Shown here: in pieces, positions 39,315-47,652 of the stretch
How the letters are laid out: every line of letters starts with the position of its first letter
Numbering within the stretch: position 1 is the first letter of the stretch
Assembly: GCF_038725785.1 (NCBI RefSeq)
Contig: NZ_CP109796.1
Location: forward strand, 6,014,501 to 6,078,500
DNA: 64,000 nucleotides
Source: Termitidicoccus mucosus
GTDB lineage: Bacteria; Verrucomicrobiota; Verrucomicrobiia; Opitutales; Opitutaceae
Direction of reading: 5' to 3'
The notes under the pieces: generated by a model
The model's input: the letters and a program-made list of their open reading frames with translations, nothing else
What the model was told of the DNA's origin: nothing
The model's database searches: none
Program-made: the position numbers and the translations under genes

Positions 39315-40469
39315 TCAGATCATCGCCTCGTAGTTCCCATATATGGCGGCGGTCTCGACGAGGGCGGCGAGGTTTTCGCGCTTGGCGGCGCGGGGGACGA
39401 CGCAGCCGGAGCCGAGTATATAACCGCCGCCCGCGCCCGCGCCTTCGATGCACCGACGGGCTTCGCCCATGATTTGCGCGGGGGTGCTGTTGATAAACGA
39501 GAGGGTGTTGACGCCGCCCATGAGCGAGGCGCGGGCGCCGACGGTTGCGCGCACCTGGGCGGCGGTGACACCGCCGAGCGGATCGAGCGGGGCGATGCAG
39601 TCGAGGCCGGTCTCGACCAGATCCTCGATGATGGGCATCACGTTGCCGCAAATATGACAATACACGCGGGCGTCCTTGTCGTGGGCGTGAACCTCGTCGC
39701 AGAAGTGTTTGAAGCGCGGTTTTATAAACCGGCGCCACAGGGCGGGAGAGATGACGGACATGTTGCCCGCGGAGTCATTCAGGCGCAGGACCTTCAGCCC
39801 GAGGTCGAGGTTGAACTTGGCGCGCTCGATGGCGATTTCGACGCCCTTGTCCATCACGGCCTCGACGAGCTCCGGTTCCTCCAGCAGGTCCATCAGCGCG
39901 TTGTTCATTCCCCGGAATGATATATAAAACGCGAGGGTGGGGGAGTCGCAGTCGCCGATGATGTCGAGTTTATCCCCGGCCCGCCGCTGCTGCGCGCGCA
40001 TGCGCCCCGCCCAGCCGAAACGCTCGTAGTCGGCGCGGGTGGGGACGTGCATGCGGGCGGCGTCCGCGACGCTGTTTACCAGGGGATTTTCGCACGTCCA
40101 GTAGTGATGGTGCGCCATCATATAGGGATCCTCCAATATAAACATGGCCGGATCGTCGAGGTGGGTGACGAGGCCGCCGAGCATGTCCACCTCGCCGCGC
40201 CGCGCGCCGTGCTCGTCGAACTCGATGACCTTGCCGTCCTGCTCCCGGATTTTTTTGGCGGGGAAATGCCACATGCGCACGGCGTCGAAGCCGCAGGCGA
40301 GACCGGCGTCGGTCATCACGCGCAGGGCGGTTTCGGGGCTGGTGACGATTTCCTTGAGATCAACGCCGAGGATGACGGCGGCGAGGTCGACCCATATTTT
40401 GGGGATGACGGGGACCCGGTCGGGTTTGCCGCCGGAGATGGCGGTAAAGACGCGTTCTTGGGCGTTCAT
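39315..40469 (-). CDS. UroD-family methyltransferase (corrinoid system, paralogue 3)
   Basis: A 384-residue TIM-barrel protein. It opens MNAQERVFTAISGGKPDRVPVIPKI, the usual start of methyltransferase members of the uroporphyrinogen decarboxylase superfamily. The zinc ligands of that group are present: His and Cys in YCHICGN, then Cys in LGSGCVVP. Such enzymes move methyl groups to or from a corrinoid protein (MtaA-, MtvB-type) and lack the HemE arginine cluster. The start at 40469 is used because the longer frame reads low-complexity hydrophobic residues. It is separated from paralogue 2 by 214 bp with its own possible promoter (a near-palindromic ttgattgcatgcatcaa at about 40609). Substrate unknown. 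Confidence 0.88.
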   Translation of the reverse strand: MNAQERVFTAISGGKPDRVPVIPKIWVDLAAVILGVDLKEIVTSPETALRVMTDAGLACGFDAVRMWHFPAKKIREQDGKVIEFDEHGARRGEVDMLGGLVTHLDDPAMFILEDPYMMAHHHYWTCENPLVNSVADAARMHVPTRADYERFGWAGRMRAQQRRAGDKLDIIGDCDSPTLAFYISFRGMNNALMDLLEEPELVEAVMDKGVEIAIERAKFNLDLGLKVLRLNDSAGNMSVISPALWRRFIKPRFKHFCDEVHAHDKDARVYCHICGNVMPIIEDLVETGLDCIAPLDPLGGVTAAQVRATVGARASLMGGVNTLSFINSTPAQIMGEARRCIEGAGAGGGYILGSGCVVPRAAKRENLAALVETAAIYGNYEAMI

Positions 40470-40683
40470 TTGGGCTGGGGATAGAAAAGCTGAAGAGTGG
40501 CTAAATCGGATTAGCAAAAAGGCAAAATAAAAATGCAAGGGCGACGCGAAAAAGAAAAACAACCGGAATGGTTTTGTGTGTTTGGGGAGGACAAAGAGAA
40601 AGGGGAAATTGATTGCATGCATCAATCTATACTAATTTCTTCTGCGGAAATTTAATCTTCCCTCCCCGGAAAGGCCGCGCATT

Positions 40684-41682
40684 TTATGGTTTTATGGGGG
40701 CGCAGAGGGCGCGGAGGTTTTCCGGCGGGGTGGGCGGGGGGATTTCGCAGCCGGCGTTGACCATGAACGGCGCGCCGGCGATTTCGTAGCAGCGAAGGGA
40801 GGCGGCGCGGATGGCGTCCGGGGTGCTGTTCATCACGCCGGCGACGGGGTTGATGTTGCCGCCGAGCACTATTTTCGGGCCGAGGATGCGGCGGGCCTCG
40901 GCGAGGTCCACCATGTGGTCTATGTCGATCACGTCGAGGCCGAGCGTGGCGAGTCCGGGCAGGATATGCGTGATGTTGCCGCAAATGTGCATGCGCACGA
41001 ACACGCCCATGGCGTGGAGCGCGTCCACGAGTTTTTTCTCCAGCGGGAGGATGAGGTTTTCGTAGGTGGCGGCGGAAACCTGGCTGGCGACGGCGTCGCC
41101 GATGCCAATGGTGTCGGCGCCGGCCTCGACTTGCGGGCGGGCGAACTCGACGGCGACATCGACGCAGTGCTCCATGAGGGCGCGCGCATAGTCCTCGTCG
41201 TCGAGCAGGTCCATGAAGAAGTTGGAGACGGTGCGCAGATCGCCGGCCTCGGCCGCCGGGCCCTCGACCCAGCCCATGATGGAGTAGCGGTCGCCGGCGC
41301 GGCGCTTGTATTCGCGGACGGCGTTGATGCGGTCGAGCATGCGTTCCGCCTTGAGGGGGTCGGGGCGGGGGAGCCTGGTGAAGTCGGGGTCGTCCTCCAG
41401 CGGGTGTTTTTCGCAGTAGGGAACGCCGTCGCGGGGGTAGATGATTTTCGCGCCGTAGCCCTGGGTCTCGCGGTAGGGGTCGGACATCGTGTTCAACTGG
41501 TCGATGCCGAATTCTTCCGCGCAGCGAAGGTTGGACTCGGCGAGCACGCGGTAGTCGGACGCGAAGGCGTCGTAGTGCGAGCCGATGTGCTCGGCGGCGA
41601 ACTGCATGAGGATGGGCAGGCGCGGGAGGATGTCGGGCCGGCGGCCTTGGAGGACGGCAAAGTAGCGTTCGCGCGGAGTCAT
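40684..41682 (-). CDS. UroD-family methyltransferase (corrinoid system, paralogue 2)
   Basis: A 332-residue protein of the uroporphyrinogen decarboxylase superfamily with MTPRERYFAVLQGRRPDILPRLPILMQF at the start. The barrel carries the zinc-ligand set RMHICGN and NAGCEIP, which marks cobamide methyltransferases rather than HemE. It is one of three such genes on this strand and lies between the CobW-like gene (46 bp upstream) and paralogue 3. Relatives include vanillate-type aromatic O-demethylases and CoM methyltransferases. Here the methyl donor cannot be named. It is probably cytoplasmic, working on the corrinoid protein encoded at 43542-44180. Confidence 0.88.
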   Translation of the reverse strand: MTPRERYFAVLQGRRPDILPRLPILMQFAAEHIGSHYDAFASDYRVLAESNLRCAEEFGIDQLNTMSDPYRETQGYGAKIIYPRDGVPYCEKHPLEDDPDFTRLPRPDPLKAERMLDRINAVREYKRRAGDRYSIMGWVEGPAAEAGDLRTVSNFFMDLLDDEDYARALMEHCVDVAVEFARPQVEAGADTIGIGDAVASQVSAATYENLILPLEKKLVDALHAMGVFVRMHICGNITHILPGLATLGLDVIDIDHMVDLAEARRILGPKIVLGGNINPVAGVMNSTPDAIRAASLRCYEIAGAPFMVNAGCEIPPPTPPENLRALCAPIKP

Positions 41683-41727
41683 GGCGGGGTGTGAAAAATT
41701 AAGAATTAAGAATTGGGGCGGGGAAGT

Positions 41728-42354
41728 TCAGAGGGTGAGGGGGATGATTTTATCGTCGTCGGCATTGGTGGCGGGGGTATCGGCGGCGGGGGGCGTGATA
41801 ATCTCGTCGGCGAGGGCGAGCAGCGTGGAGAGAAACAGGGGAAGCGTTTGTTGCGCGGCGCGGACACGGGCCCAGGCGGCGCTGAGGCAGACGACGAGCG
41901 TGCGCGGCCAGCCGACCACGCGGTCGAACTCGGCGAGCAGGCGCGGCGCGGCGATATCGGGGATTTTTATGAAAAGGTGTGAGACCGGCTCGCCGGGGAC
42001 GCCGCACATGGAGCGGACGGCGACGGGCAGGCCGGCGAGTTCGGGACAGCACGGGCAGGGGAGGGTGAGTTTGTTGACGCGCGCGCCGGGGAAGTCGGTG
42101 TCGTCACTGTGGCGGGCGAGCAGACCGCCGTCGTCGATGACGAGGACGGCGGTGCGGGCGGAGGCGGGGCAGGCGGCGAGTCGCCGCTGAATGCAGCGCG
42201 TGCGGCCGGAGCGGCGCGGGCCGGTGACGAAGGTGCAGGGCGGAATGGCGGGCATGGGCGGGTCGCCCATGCCACGCAAACCCACGGGCGGGACGCCCGT
42301 GCCACTCGAACCCGCGGGCCGGCCGGCCGCGCCGCTTAGCTCGTCACGGGGCAT
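41728..42354 (-). CDS. CobW-like (G3E) protein with degenerate Walker A
   Basis: About 208 residues. The start of the fold reads PCTFVTGPRRSGRTRCIQRRL where a G3E GTPase would have a GxxGxGKT loop; the lysine is replaced by arginine and the loop is altered. VLVIDDGGLL follows, then the LPCPCCPEL motif, matching the family's CxCC metal-binding motif. The protein is short and lacks the second CobW domain. G3E proteins deliver metals or assist cobalamin-enzyme maturation. One in a corrinoid operon fits a helper role, but nucleotide binding is doubtful. The start is uncertain (42354, 42270 or 42255); the N-terminus is built partly from the GTGVPPV-type repeat. Confidence 0.6.
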   Translation of the reverse strand: MPRDELSGAAGRPAGSSGTGVPPVGLRGMGDPPMPAIPPCTFVTGPRRSGRTRCIQRRLAACPASARTAVLVIDDGGLLARHSDDTDFPGARVNKLTLPCPCCPELAGLPVAVRSMCGVPGEPVSHLFIKIPDIAAPRLLAEFDRVVGWPRTLVVCLSAAWARVRAAQQTLPLFLSTLLALADEIITPPAADTPATNADDDKIIPLTL

Positions 42355-43406
42355 TGCATGAAGGCGTCCACCTTGCGCATGATCTCGGCCTCGCTGCCCG
42401 GGACGCTGAGCACGTCGCATTCGGAGCCGAGGATGAAGGGGTGCCCGGCGGCGGACATTTTTTCAACGAGTTCGCAGGCCATCTGGGCGACGGCTTCGGC
42501 GCTGAGCTGCGTGGCGTAGAATTGTTTGCTGGGCAGGTTGCCGTAGAGGACGGTGTCTTTCGGCACGAGCGCGGCGTCTTTCCAGAGCGCGCGCGAGCAG
42601 CCGAGGCTGATCATGGACGCGCCGAGCGTGGCGAAACGGTTCACCATCTCGTCGGTAAGCTCGCCGCAATCGTGGAAAATCAAGTCCACGCCGCGCGCGC
42701 GCAGCAGCGCGGCGATGCGGCGCATGGGCTCCATCACGTAGCGCTCGAAGACGTCGTAGCCGGTTTCCTCCTGCTGTTTTGGCGAGAAATAAACCAGGTT
42801 GGCGGCGGGCTCGCAAATGACGAGGGCCTTTGCACCGGCGTCGATTTGCGCCGTCAGGTAGCGGTGGATGACCTGCTCGCCGAGCGCGAGGAGGCGCTCG
42901 ACCAGCGCGACCTCCGGGTCGTCCTCGGCGGCGAGCCCGTTGCCCGCGAGGAAGACCGGCATGATCGGGTCGGTGACGAGCTTGGTCATCAACGAAAACG
43001 GCCCGATGCCCATGCCCATCGGCACGAGGGCGGGATGGGTTTCGGCGATGTGCGTGATGGCGCCGCAGGTGGCGGTCATGCGCGGCGTGAGCGGGATGGA
43101 CGCCGGGGCGGCGGGCGGCTCGGTGAAATGATGGCTGTCAGCCTGGCTGGCCGGGATGCCGCAGGCGAGGAGCAGCGCGGCCTTCTCCAGCGTGAGGTCC
43201 ATGAGCGGCATGGCGAGCGGCGTGGAAAAACGCGCCGCGGCCTCGGCCACGGTCGCGCCGAGACGCGCGCCGTCGTGAATGATGGCCTCGTGATCGGCAT
43301 GCCGGTGCAGCACGAGATGCGTGCCGATGGGCACGCGGTGGTTTTGTCTGGCGAGGTCGAGGAGGAGGGCGCGGGTCATGGGGACGATGGGATTTGCGGG
43401 ACGCAT
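42336..43406 (-). CDS. UroD-family methyltransferase, MtaA/MtbA-like (corrinoid system, paralogue 1)
   Basis: A 356-residue protein closest in feel to methylcobamide:CoM methyltransferases: MGMGIGPFSLMTKLVTDP in the barrel, the zinc ligands in LIFHDCGE, then GSECDV near the end. It begins 136 bp downstream of the corrinoid-protein gene and overlaps the following CobW-like gene if the latter starts at 42354. The start could also be the ATG at 43379. It may transfer the methyl group onward from the corrinoid protein or load it; the direction is unknown. The adjacent corrinoid protein makes it the best candidate for a direct partner. Confidence 0.9.
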   Translation of the reverse strand: MRPANPIVPMTRALLLDLARQNHRVPIGTHLVLHRHADHEAIIHDGARLGATVAEAAARFSTPLAMPLMDLTLEKAALLLACGIPASQADSHHFTEPPAAPASIPLTPRMTATCGAITHIAETHPALVPMGMGIGPFSLMTKLVTDPIMPVFLAGNGLAAEDDPEVALVERLLALGEQVIHRYLTAQIDAGAKALVICEPAANLVYFSPKQQEETGYDVFERYVMEPMRRIAALLRARGVDLIFHDCGELTDEMVNRFATLGASMISLGCSRALWKDAALVPKDTVLYGNLPSKQFYATQLSAEAVAQMACELVEKMSAAGHPFILGSECDVLSVPGSEAEIMRKVDAFMQCPVTS

Positions 43407-43541
43407 GCGACAGGCATGGGCGCGGGCCTGGCAGACTTGGCGTGTTTTTGCGCGGAACCTGTTCGCGATCTTCTTCGCGATGAGGAACGAAACGCAGGCT
43501 GGAAAGCCCGCGCTCCTGTTGCGGGGGCGCCGGGGCGGAAC

Positions 43542-44180
43542 TCAGTTCGCGCCGACGAGTTCGACAGCCTTTTCGACGGCGGAACCGGCGTCGGCGGTAT
43601 AGGCGTCGGCTCCGATTTCGTCGGCGAATTGCTGCGTGATGGGGGCGCCGCCGATCATGATTTTGCCCTTGGGCAGATTGGCGGCCTTGAGGGCGGCGAC
43701 GGTGGCCTTCATCGCGGGCATGGTGGTCGTGAGGAGCGCGGAGAGGCCGATGAGGTCGGGATTGTGCTGCTTGGCGGCGTCGATGAATTTCTGCGGATCG
43801 ACGTTGGTGCCGAGGTCGATGACGCGGAAGTTCGCGCCCTTCCACATCATGGCGACGAGGTTTTTGCCGATGTCGTGGAGGTCGCCCTGCACGGTGCCGA
43901 TGACGGCGGTGTATTTCGGGACGATGCCGGCCTTGGCGAGGAGCGGTTCGAGCAGGATCATCGACTCCTTCATGGCGCGGGCGGCGACGAGCATCTCGGG
44001 AACGAAGATTTCGTTGCGCTTGAATTTCTCGCCGACGATGCCCATGGCGCGCACGAGGGCGTCGTCCACGATTTGCTGGAGCGGGATGCTGGCATCGAGC
44101 GCCTGCTGGGTGAAGGCCTTGGCGTCTTTGCTGCGGCCGATGATGACGGAATTCGCGAGTTGTTCGAGAATGGGGTGCAT
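43542..44180 (-). CDS. corrinoid (B12-binding) methyltransferase protein
   Basis: A 212-residue two-domain protein. The N-terminal helical cap (residues 1-85, EKFKRNEIFVPEMLVAARAMK) precedes a Rossmann B12-binding domain with the cobalt-ligand motif GDLHDIGKN (His about 102). The size and order match MtaC/MtbC/MtvC-type corrinoid proteins that carry the methyl group between methyltransferases. It is the first gene of the minus-strand run and is followed by the MtaA/MtbA-like gene. Reactivation would be by the RACo-like protein encoded downstream. All landmark residues are intact. Confidence 0.95.
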   Translation of the reverse strand: MHPILEQLANSVIIGRSKDAKAFTQQALDASIPLQQIVDDALVRAMGIVGEKFKRNEIFVPEMLVAARAMKESMILLEPLLAKAGIVPKYTAVIGTVQGDLHDIGKNLVAMMWKGANFRVIDLGTNVDPQKFIDAAKQHNPDLIGLSALLTTTMPAMKATVAALKAANLPKGKIMIGGAPITQQFADEIGADAYTADAGSAVEKAVELVGAN

Positions 44181-44364
44181 AGGTTGGTTTGGATGAGGAA
44201 AATGATTTTTTGAATCCGGGGAGAAGGGAGGAAAAACGACGATAAACCTAGCAAAATGCGGGGTGGAATGCTTGCACTTCGGTGCGGAAAGTTGGGATTC
44301 CGGTGCGGATGCGGTCCCGCGGGGTCACGCACCCGTGGGATCGGGCGCAGGCGCGGCGGGATAT

Positions 44365-46353
44365 TTACATGAAGGGCAAAGAGATGATCGCATTGTTTGC
44401 GGTCCAGTCGAGTTTGGGAAAGCCGGCGCGGGGAGCGGGGCGGCCGAGGCGGCGGCGGAGGCGGCGAGGCCAGCCGCGCGGAAGGAGCATGGCCGGGCCG
44501 CTGGTGAGTTCGGGGCGGCCGATGGCGACTTGGCCGAGCCCGCGCAGGGCGATGCGGAGCGGGAGGCGCGGGTCATCGACGGGCACGGAAAAGGGGCGGG
44601 CGAGGGCGGCGCGGGGACGGGCGGCCTCGGCGCGGAATTCGATGGTGAAGCGGCTGTGGAGGTCGAGCCAGGCGCCGTCGGGCCAGCGTTGTTGGACGAC
44701 GATTTTCTGGAGGGCCGGAGCGTGGTTGTGGACGATGAAGGTGAGCTGCCAGCGTCCGCAGACGGGCGTGGCTTCGTGAACGCGCGCGGGATCGCGCCGG
44801 ACGGCGCGGAGCCAGTCGCGCCAGGCCCGGAGGCGGGCCTGGTCGGCGTCGAGGATAAGTTCGTTCTGGCTGCGGGTGCGCGGGTCGCGGGTGCGCGTCC
44901 ACATGAGGCGCGCGGCGCGGCGGGCCTGCCTGACGGCGGCGGCGAAGCCGCGGGCGGACGGGGTGGCGGCGCGTAAGGTCGATTGCCAAGTCCGCCTTGA
45001 GGCAGGCAGGTCCGGCGATGCCATTTGGCGAAGCGCAAAAACGGTTTGCTGGCAGGCGGCGATGAAGGCGTCCCGGGTTTCGAGGTAGTCGAGAAAGGCG
45101 ATGCTGGCGGCGAGCGGGGCGGGCAGGGCGGCCCGGGGCGCGGCATGGGGCGTTTGGAGGCTGGCGGTTGAGGCTTTGGGGGGATTTCGGCGTTGGGTTT
45201 CGGGCTTTGTTTTCCGGGGCGCGGCGACATCCCAGCGGTCGTTGATTTCCCAGCGGGCGTAGCCGGTGAAGGCCCGGGCGTCGCAGGCGAGCGCGGCGCG
45301 GGCGGACGGGAGGGAGTTTTTGCGGCCGAAGAGGCGGGCAAAACCGCGCGCGAGCATGCGCTCGTCGTTGGCGGCGAGGGCGGGCGCGTCGAGCCAGAGC
45401 GAGGCGGCGGCGGCATCGACGACGACGGCCAGCTCGAACGCGAGGCGGAAGGGCTCCCAGGAGGTGACGAGGAAACCCGAGGCTTGCGTGCGGCGGCAGC
45501 GAGTCCACCAGGAGCGGAGGTTGGCGAGGCGGTCGCGGAAGAGCGGGAGCAGCTCGTGGCGGAAGGCGCCGTTCATGGGGCAGCCGTAGTAGTCGATGCC
45601 GCGGGCGCGGAGGGCGGGGGCGAGGTCGCGTTCGGCGAAGTTGTGCAGTTCCACGCGGGGAGCGCGGGCGAAAGGGTAATAATACCAGTCGTAGGCGGCG
45701 AGACCGCGCGGGAGCCGCGCGATGGCGGCGGGGATGAGGTTGAGCATGTCGGCCCAGATGCCGGCGCGGAGGCCGCGCGCGGCGGCGAGGGCGTGAAGGC
45801 GGCGGACGTATTCGGAAAAATGATACGAAAGGCCGCGGCGGGCGATTTCGTCGCGGCAGCGCGGGCAGCGCCCGAGCGAGAAGGATTCGTCGAGGCCGAG
45901 GTGGATTTTGCCGGCGGTGCAGAAGGGGAGGACGTCGCGGATGAGCCTGTCGGCGGTGTCGAGGGTGCGGGGATGGAGCGGGCAGAGCTGTCCGGCGGGC
46001 AGGGGCGAGCCGTCGGGGGCGCGGAGTTCGTTGAGGTCGCGCAGGCCGGGGGTTTTTATGAGATACTGGGTGTGGCCGAGGAGGTTGACGATGGGGACGG
46101 TGGCGATGCCGTGGCGCGCGGCGGTTTCGACGAGGCGTGCGAGTTGCGCGTGCGAGTAGGCATCGCGGCGGGCGACCTCGGGAAGGCCGGGGTAAACGAC
46201 GGCGTCCTCAAGGTGAAGATAGAGCTCCTGGTAACCCCAGTCGGCATAGCGGGGCAGGAGGCGCAGGAGGAAGGGGAGGCGTTCGACCTGGCGTGCGAGG
46301 TCCCACTGGAAGGCGCGGACGGGAAGGGCGGTGCTGGCGGAGGCGGGGGGCAA
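44365..46353 (-). CDS. GH20-like glycosidase (beta-N-acetylhexosaminidase type)
   Basis: A protein of about 662 residues. The TIM barrel shows the D-E pair in KIHLGLDESFSLG (normally HIGGDE), with GIATVPIVNLLGHTQYLI and WWTRCRRTQASGFLVTSWEPF as further blocks. The second half is helical and low in similarity to known domains. There is no clear signal peptide, so it may be cytoplasmic. The longest start is a TTG at 46353. A perfect palindrome lies 84 bp upstream. It could cleave N-acetylhexosamine from oligosaccharides. Its adjacency to the corrinoid genes (184 bp gap) is notable. A segment near residue 385-400 contains repeat-like text. Confidence 0.75.
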   Translation of the reverse strand: MPPASASTALPVRAFQWDLARQVERLPFLLRLLPRYADWGYQELYLHLEDAVVYPGLPEVARRDAYSHAQLARLVETAARHGIATVPIVNLLGHTQYLIKTPGLRDLNELRAPDGSPLPAGQLCPLHPRTLDTADRLIRDVLPFCTAGKIHLGLDESFSLGRCPRCRDEIARRGLSYHFSEYVRRLHALAAARGLRAGIWADMLNLIPAAIARLPRGLAAYDWYYYPFARAPRVELHNFAERDLAPALRARGIDYYGCPMNGAFRHELLPLFRDRLANLRSWWTRCRRTQASGFLVTSWEPFRLAFELAVVVDAAAASLWLDAPALAANDERMLARGFARLFGRKNSLPSARAALACDARAFTGYARWEINDRWDVAAPRKTKPETQRRNPPKASTASLQTPHAAPRAALPAPLAASIAFLDYLETRDAFIAACQQTVFALRQMASPDLPASRRTWQSTLRAATPSARGFAAAVRQARRAARLMWTRTRDPRTRSQNELILDADQARLRAWRDWLRAVRRDPARVHEATPVCGRWQLTFIVHNHAPALQKIVVQQRWPDGAWLDLHSRFTIEFRAEAARPRAALARPFSVPVDDPRLPLRIALRGLGQVAIGRPELTSGPAMLLPRGWPRRLRRRLGRPAPRAGFPKLDWTANNAIISLPFM

Positions 46354-46436
46354 GGTGGTCGGCAGGGTGTTTTATAGGGACCGCAGATGGAGGCGGCCGG
46401 ACCGGGGGCATTTTGGGCGGAACTGTCGCCGCCGGG

Positions 46437-46459
46437 AATGTAACCCATTGGGTTACATT
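46437..46459. promoter_or_regulatory. palindromic operator candidate upstream of the GH20-like gene
   Basis: aatgtaaccca-t-tgggttacatt is a perfect inverted repeat with 11-bp arms and a 1-base centre. It is 84 bp upstream of the GH20-like start and downstream of the transaldolase stop, the right place for a repressor site of the LacI type or similar. No T-tract follows it, so it is unlikely to be a terminator. Confidence 0.55.
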
Positions 46460-46502
46460 TCCGGCGAGGCCGGGCGCCTGTCAGGCCAAAGACTCGCGCG
46501 GA

Positions 46503-47447
46503 TTATTTTCGTTTTTGCGCGATGAGCTGTTCGAGTTTCACGATGTCGGCGGAGAAGAGACGGATGCCTTCGGCGGTCTTCTCAGTGGCCATCGCGTCTT
46601 CGTTTAATGCGAAGCGGAAGGATTTTTCATCGAAGGAGACTTTTTCGATATTCGAGGCGGCGGCTTTCGCGGGGTCGAGTTTGCGGACGACGGGCTCGGC
46701 GGAGGCATTGAGCTCGGCGAGCAGTGCGGGGGCGATGGTGAGGAGGTCGCAGCCTGCGAGTTCGAGGATCTCGCCTTTGTTGCGGAAGCTCGCGCCCATG
46801 ACTTCGGTCTTGTAGCCGTGCTTCTTGTAATACGTGTAGATTTGCGTGACGGATTTCACGCCGGGGTCCTCGGCGGGGGCGAAGTCGCGTCCGGCGTTTT
46901 TCTTGTGCCAGTCGAGGATGCGGCCGACGAAGGGAGAGATGAGCTTGATGCCGGACTCGGCGCAGGCGACGGCCTGGGGGAAGGAGAAAAGGAGGGTGAG
47001 ATTGCAGTTGATGGCCTCTTTCTGGAGTTGCTCGGCGGCCTTGATGCCTTCCCAGGTGGAGGCGATCTTGACGAGGATGCGCTCGCGGGGGATGCCGGCT
47101 TTCTCGTAGAGGGCGATGATGTCGCGGGCCTTGGCGATGGAGCCTTCGCGGTCGAAGGAGAGGCGGGCGTCCACCTCGGAGGAGACGCGGCCGGGGACGA
47201 TCTTGAGGATTTCGAGGCCGAAGGCGACGAGGAGGCGGTCGATGATTTGCGCGGTGGGAGCGGCGGCGGGGGCGTCGGCGAGCGCGCGGTCGACAAGGTG
47301 CGCGTAGTTCGGCATGACGGCGGCCTTGAGGATGAGGCTGGGGTTGGTGGTGGCGTCCCGCGGGGCGTATTCCTTCATGCTGGCGAAGTCGCCGGTGTCG
47401 GCGACGACGGTGGTGAGGGCTTTGAGTTGGTCGAGTTGCGTGGGCAT
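46503..47447 (-). CDS. tal: transaldolase
   Basis: A 314-residue protein of the TalB type. The N-terminus reads [21 protein letters not shown] and is followed by [13 protein letters not shown]. The catalytic Schiff-base lysine lies in [17 protein letters not shown], and [32 protein letters not shown] matches. It interconverts sedoheptulose-7-P plus glyceraldehyde-3-P with erythrose-4-P plus fructose-6-P in the pentose phosphate pathway. The start at 47447 is preferred over 47477 because of the family's usual N-terminus. It is transcribed toward the GH20-like gene, but the palindrome between them suggests a separate promoter for the latter. Confidence 0.97.
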   Translation of the reverse strand: MPTQLDQLKALTTVVADTGDFASMKEYAPRDATTNPSLILKAAVMPNYAHLVDRALADAPAAAPTAQIIDRLLVAFGLEILKIVPGRVSSEVDARLSFDREGSIAKARDIIALYEKAGIPRERILVKIASTWEGIKAAEQLQKEAINCNLTLLFSFPQAVACAESGIKLISPFVGRILDWHKKNAGRDFAPAEDPGVKSVTQIYTYYKKHGYKTEVMGASFRNKGEILELAGCDLLTIAPALLAELNASAEPVVRKLDPAKAAASNIEKVSFDEKSFRFALNEDAMATEKTAEGIRLFSADIVKLEQLIAQKRK

Positions 47448-47652
47448 GGCGTGGATGGATGGATTGTTTTTGACCACTAATGTTCACTGGCGGCGGGCAC
47501 TGATAAACACTAATGAAGAGGAGTTCTAATGTATGGATTTAACCGCGAAGGGCGCGAAGGATGCGAAGGAAAGGCAGCGAAGCGAGCATCGTCTGGAGAG
47601 TTCGTTTTGCGATGTGGTGTCGGTTAATGCCGATGGGGCGGGTGGTTTTTAT

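Noticed and set aside
42354-44213. Plus-strand 619-residue frame opposite the methyltransferase and corrinoid genes
   Set aside because: The minus strand carries GDLHDIG and zinc-ligand motifs; the plus frame spans three real genes and has no motif.
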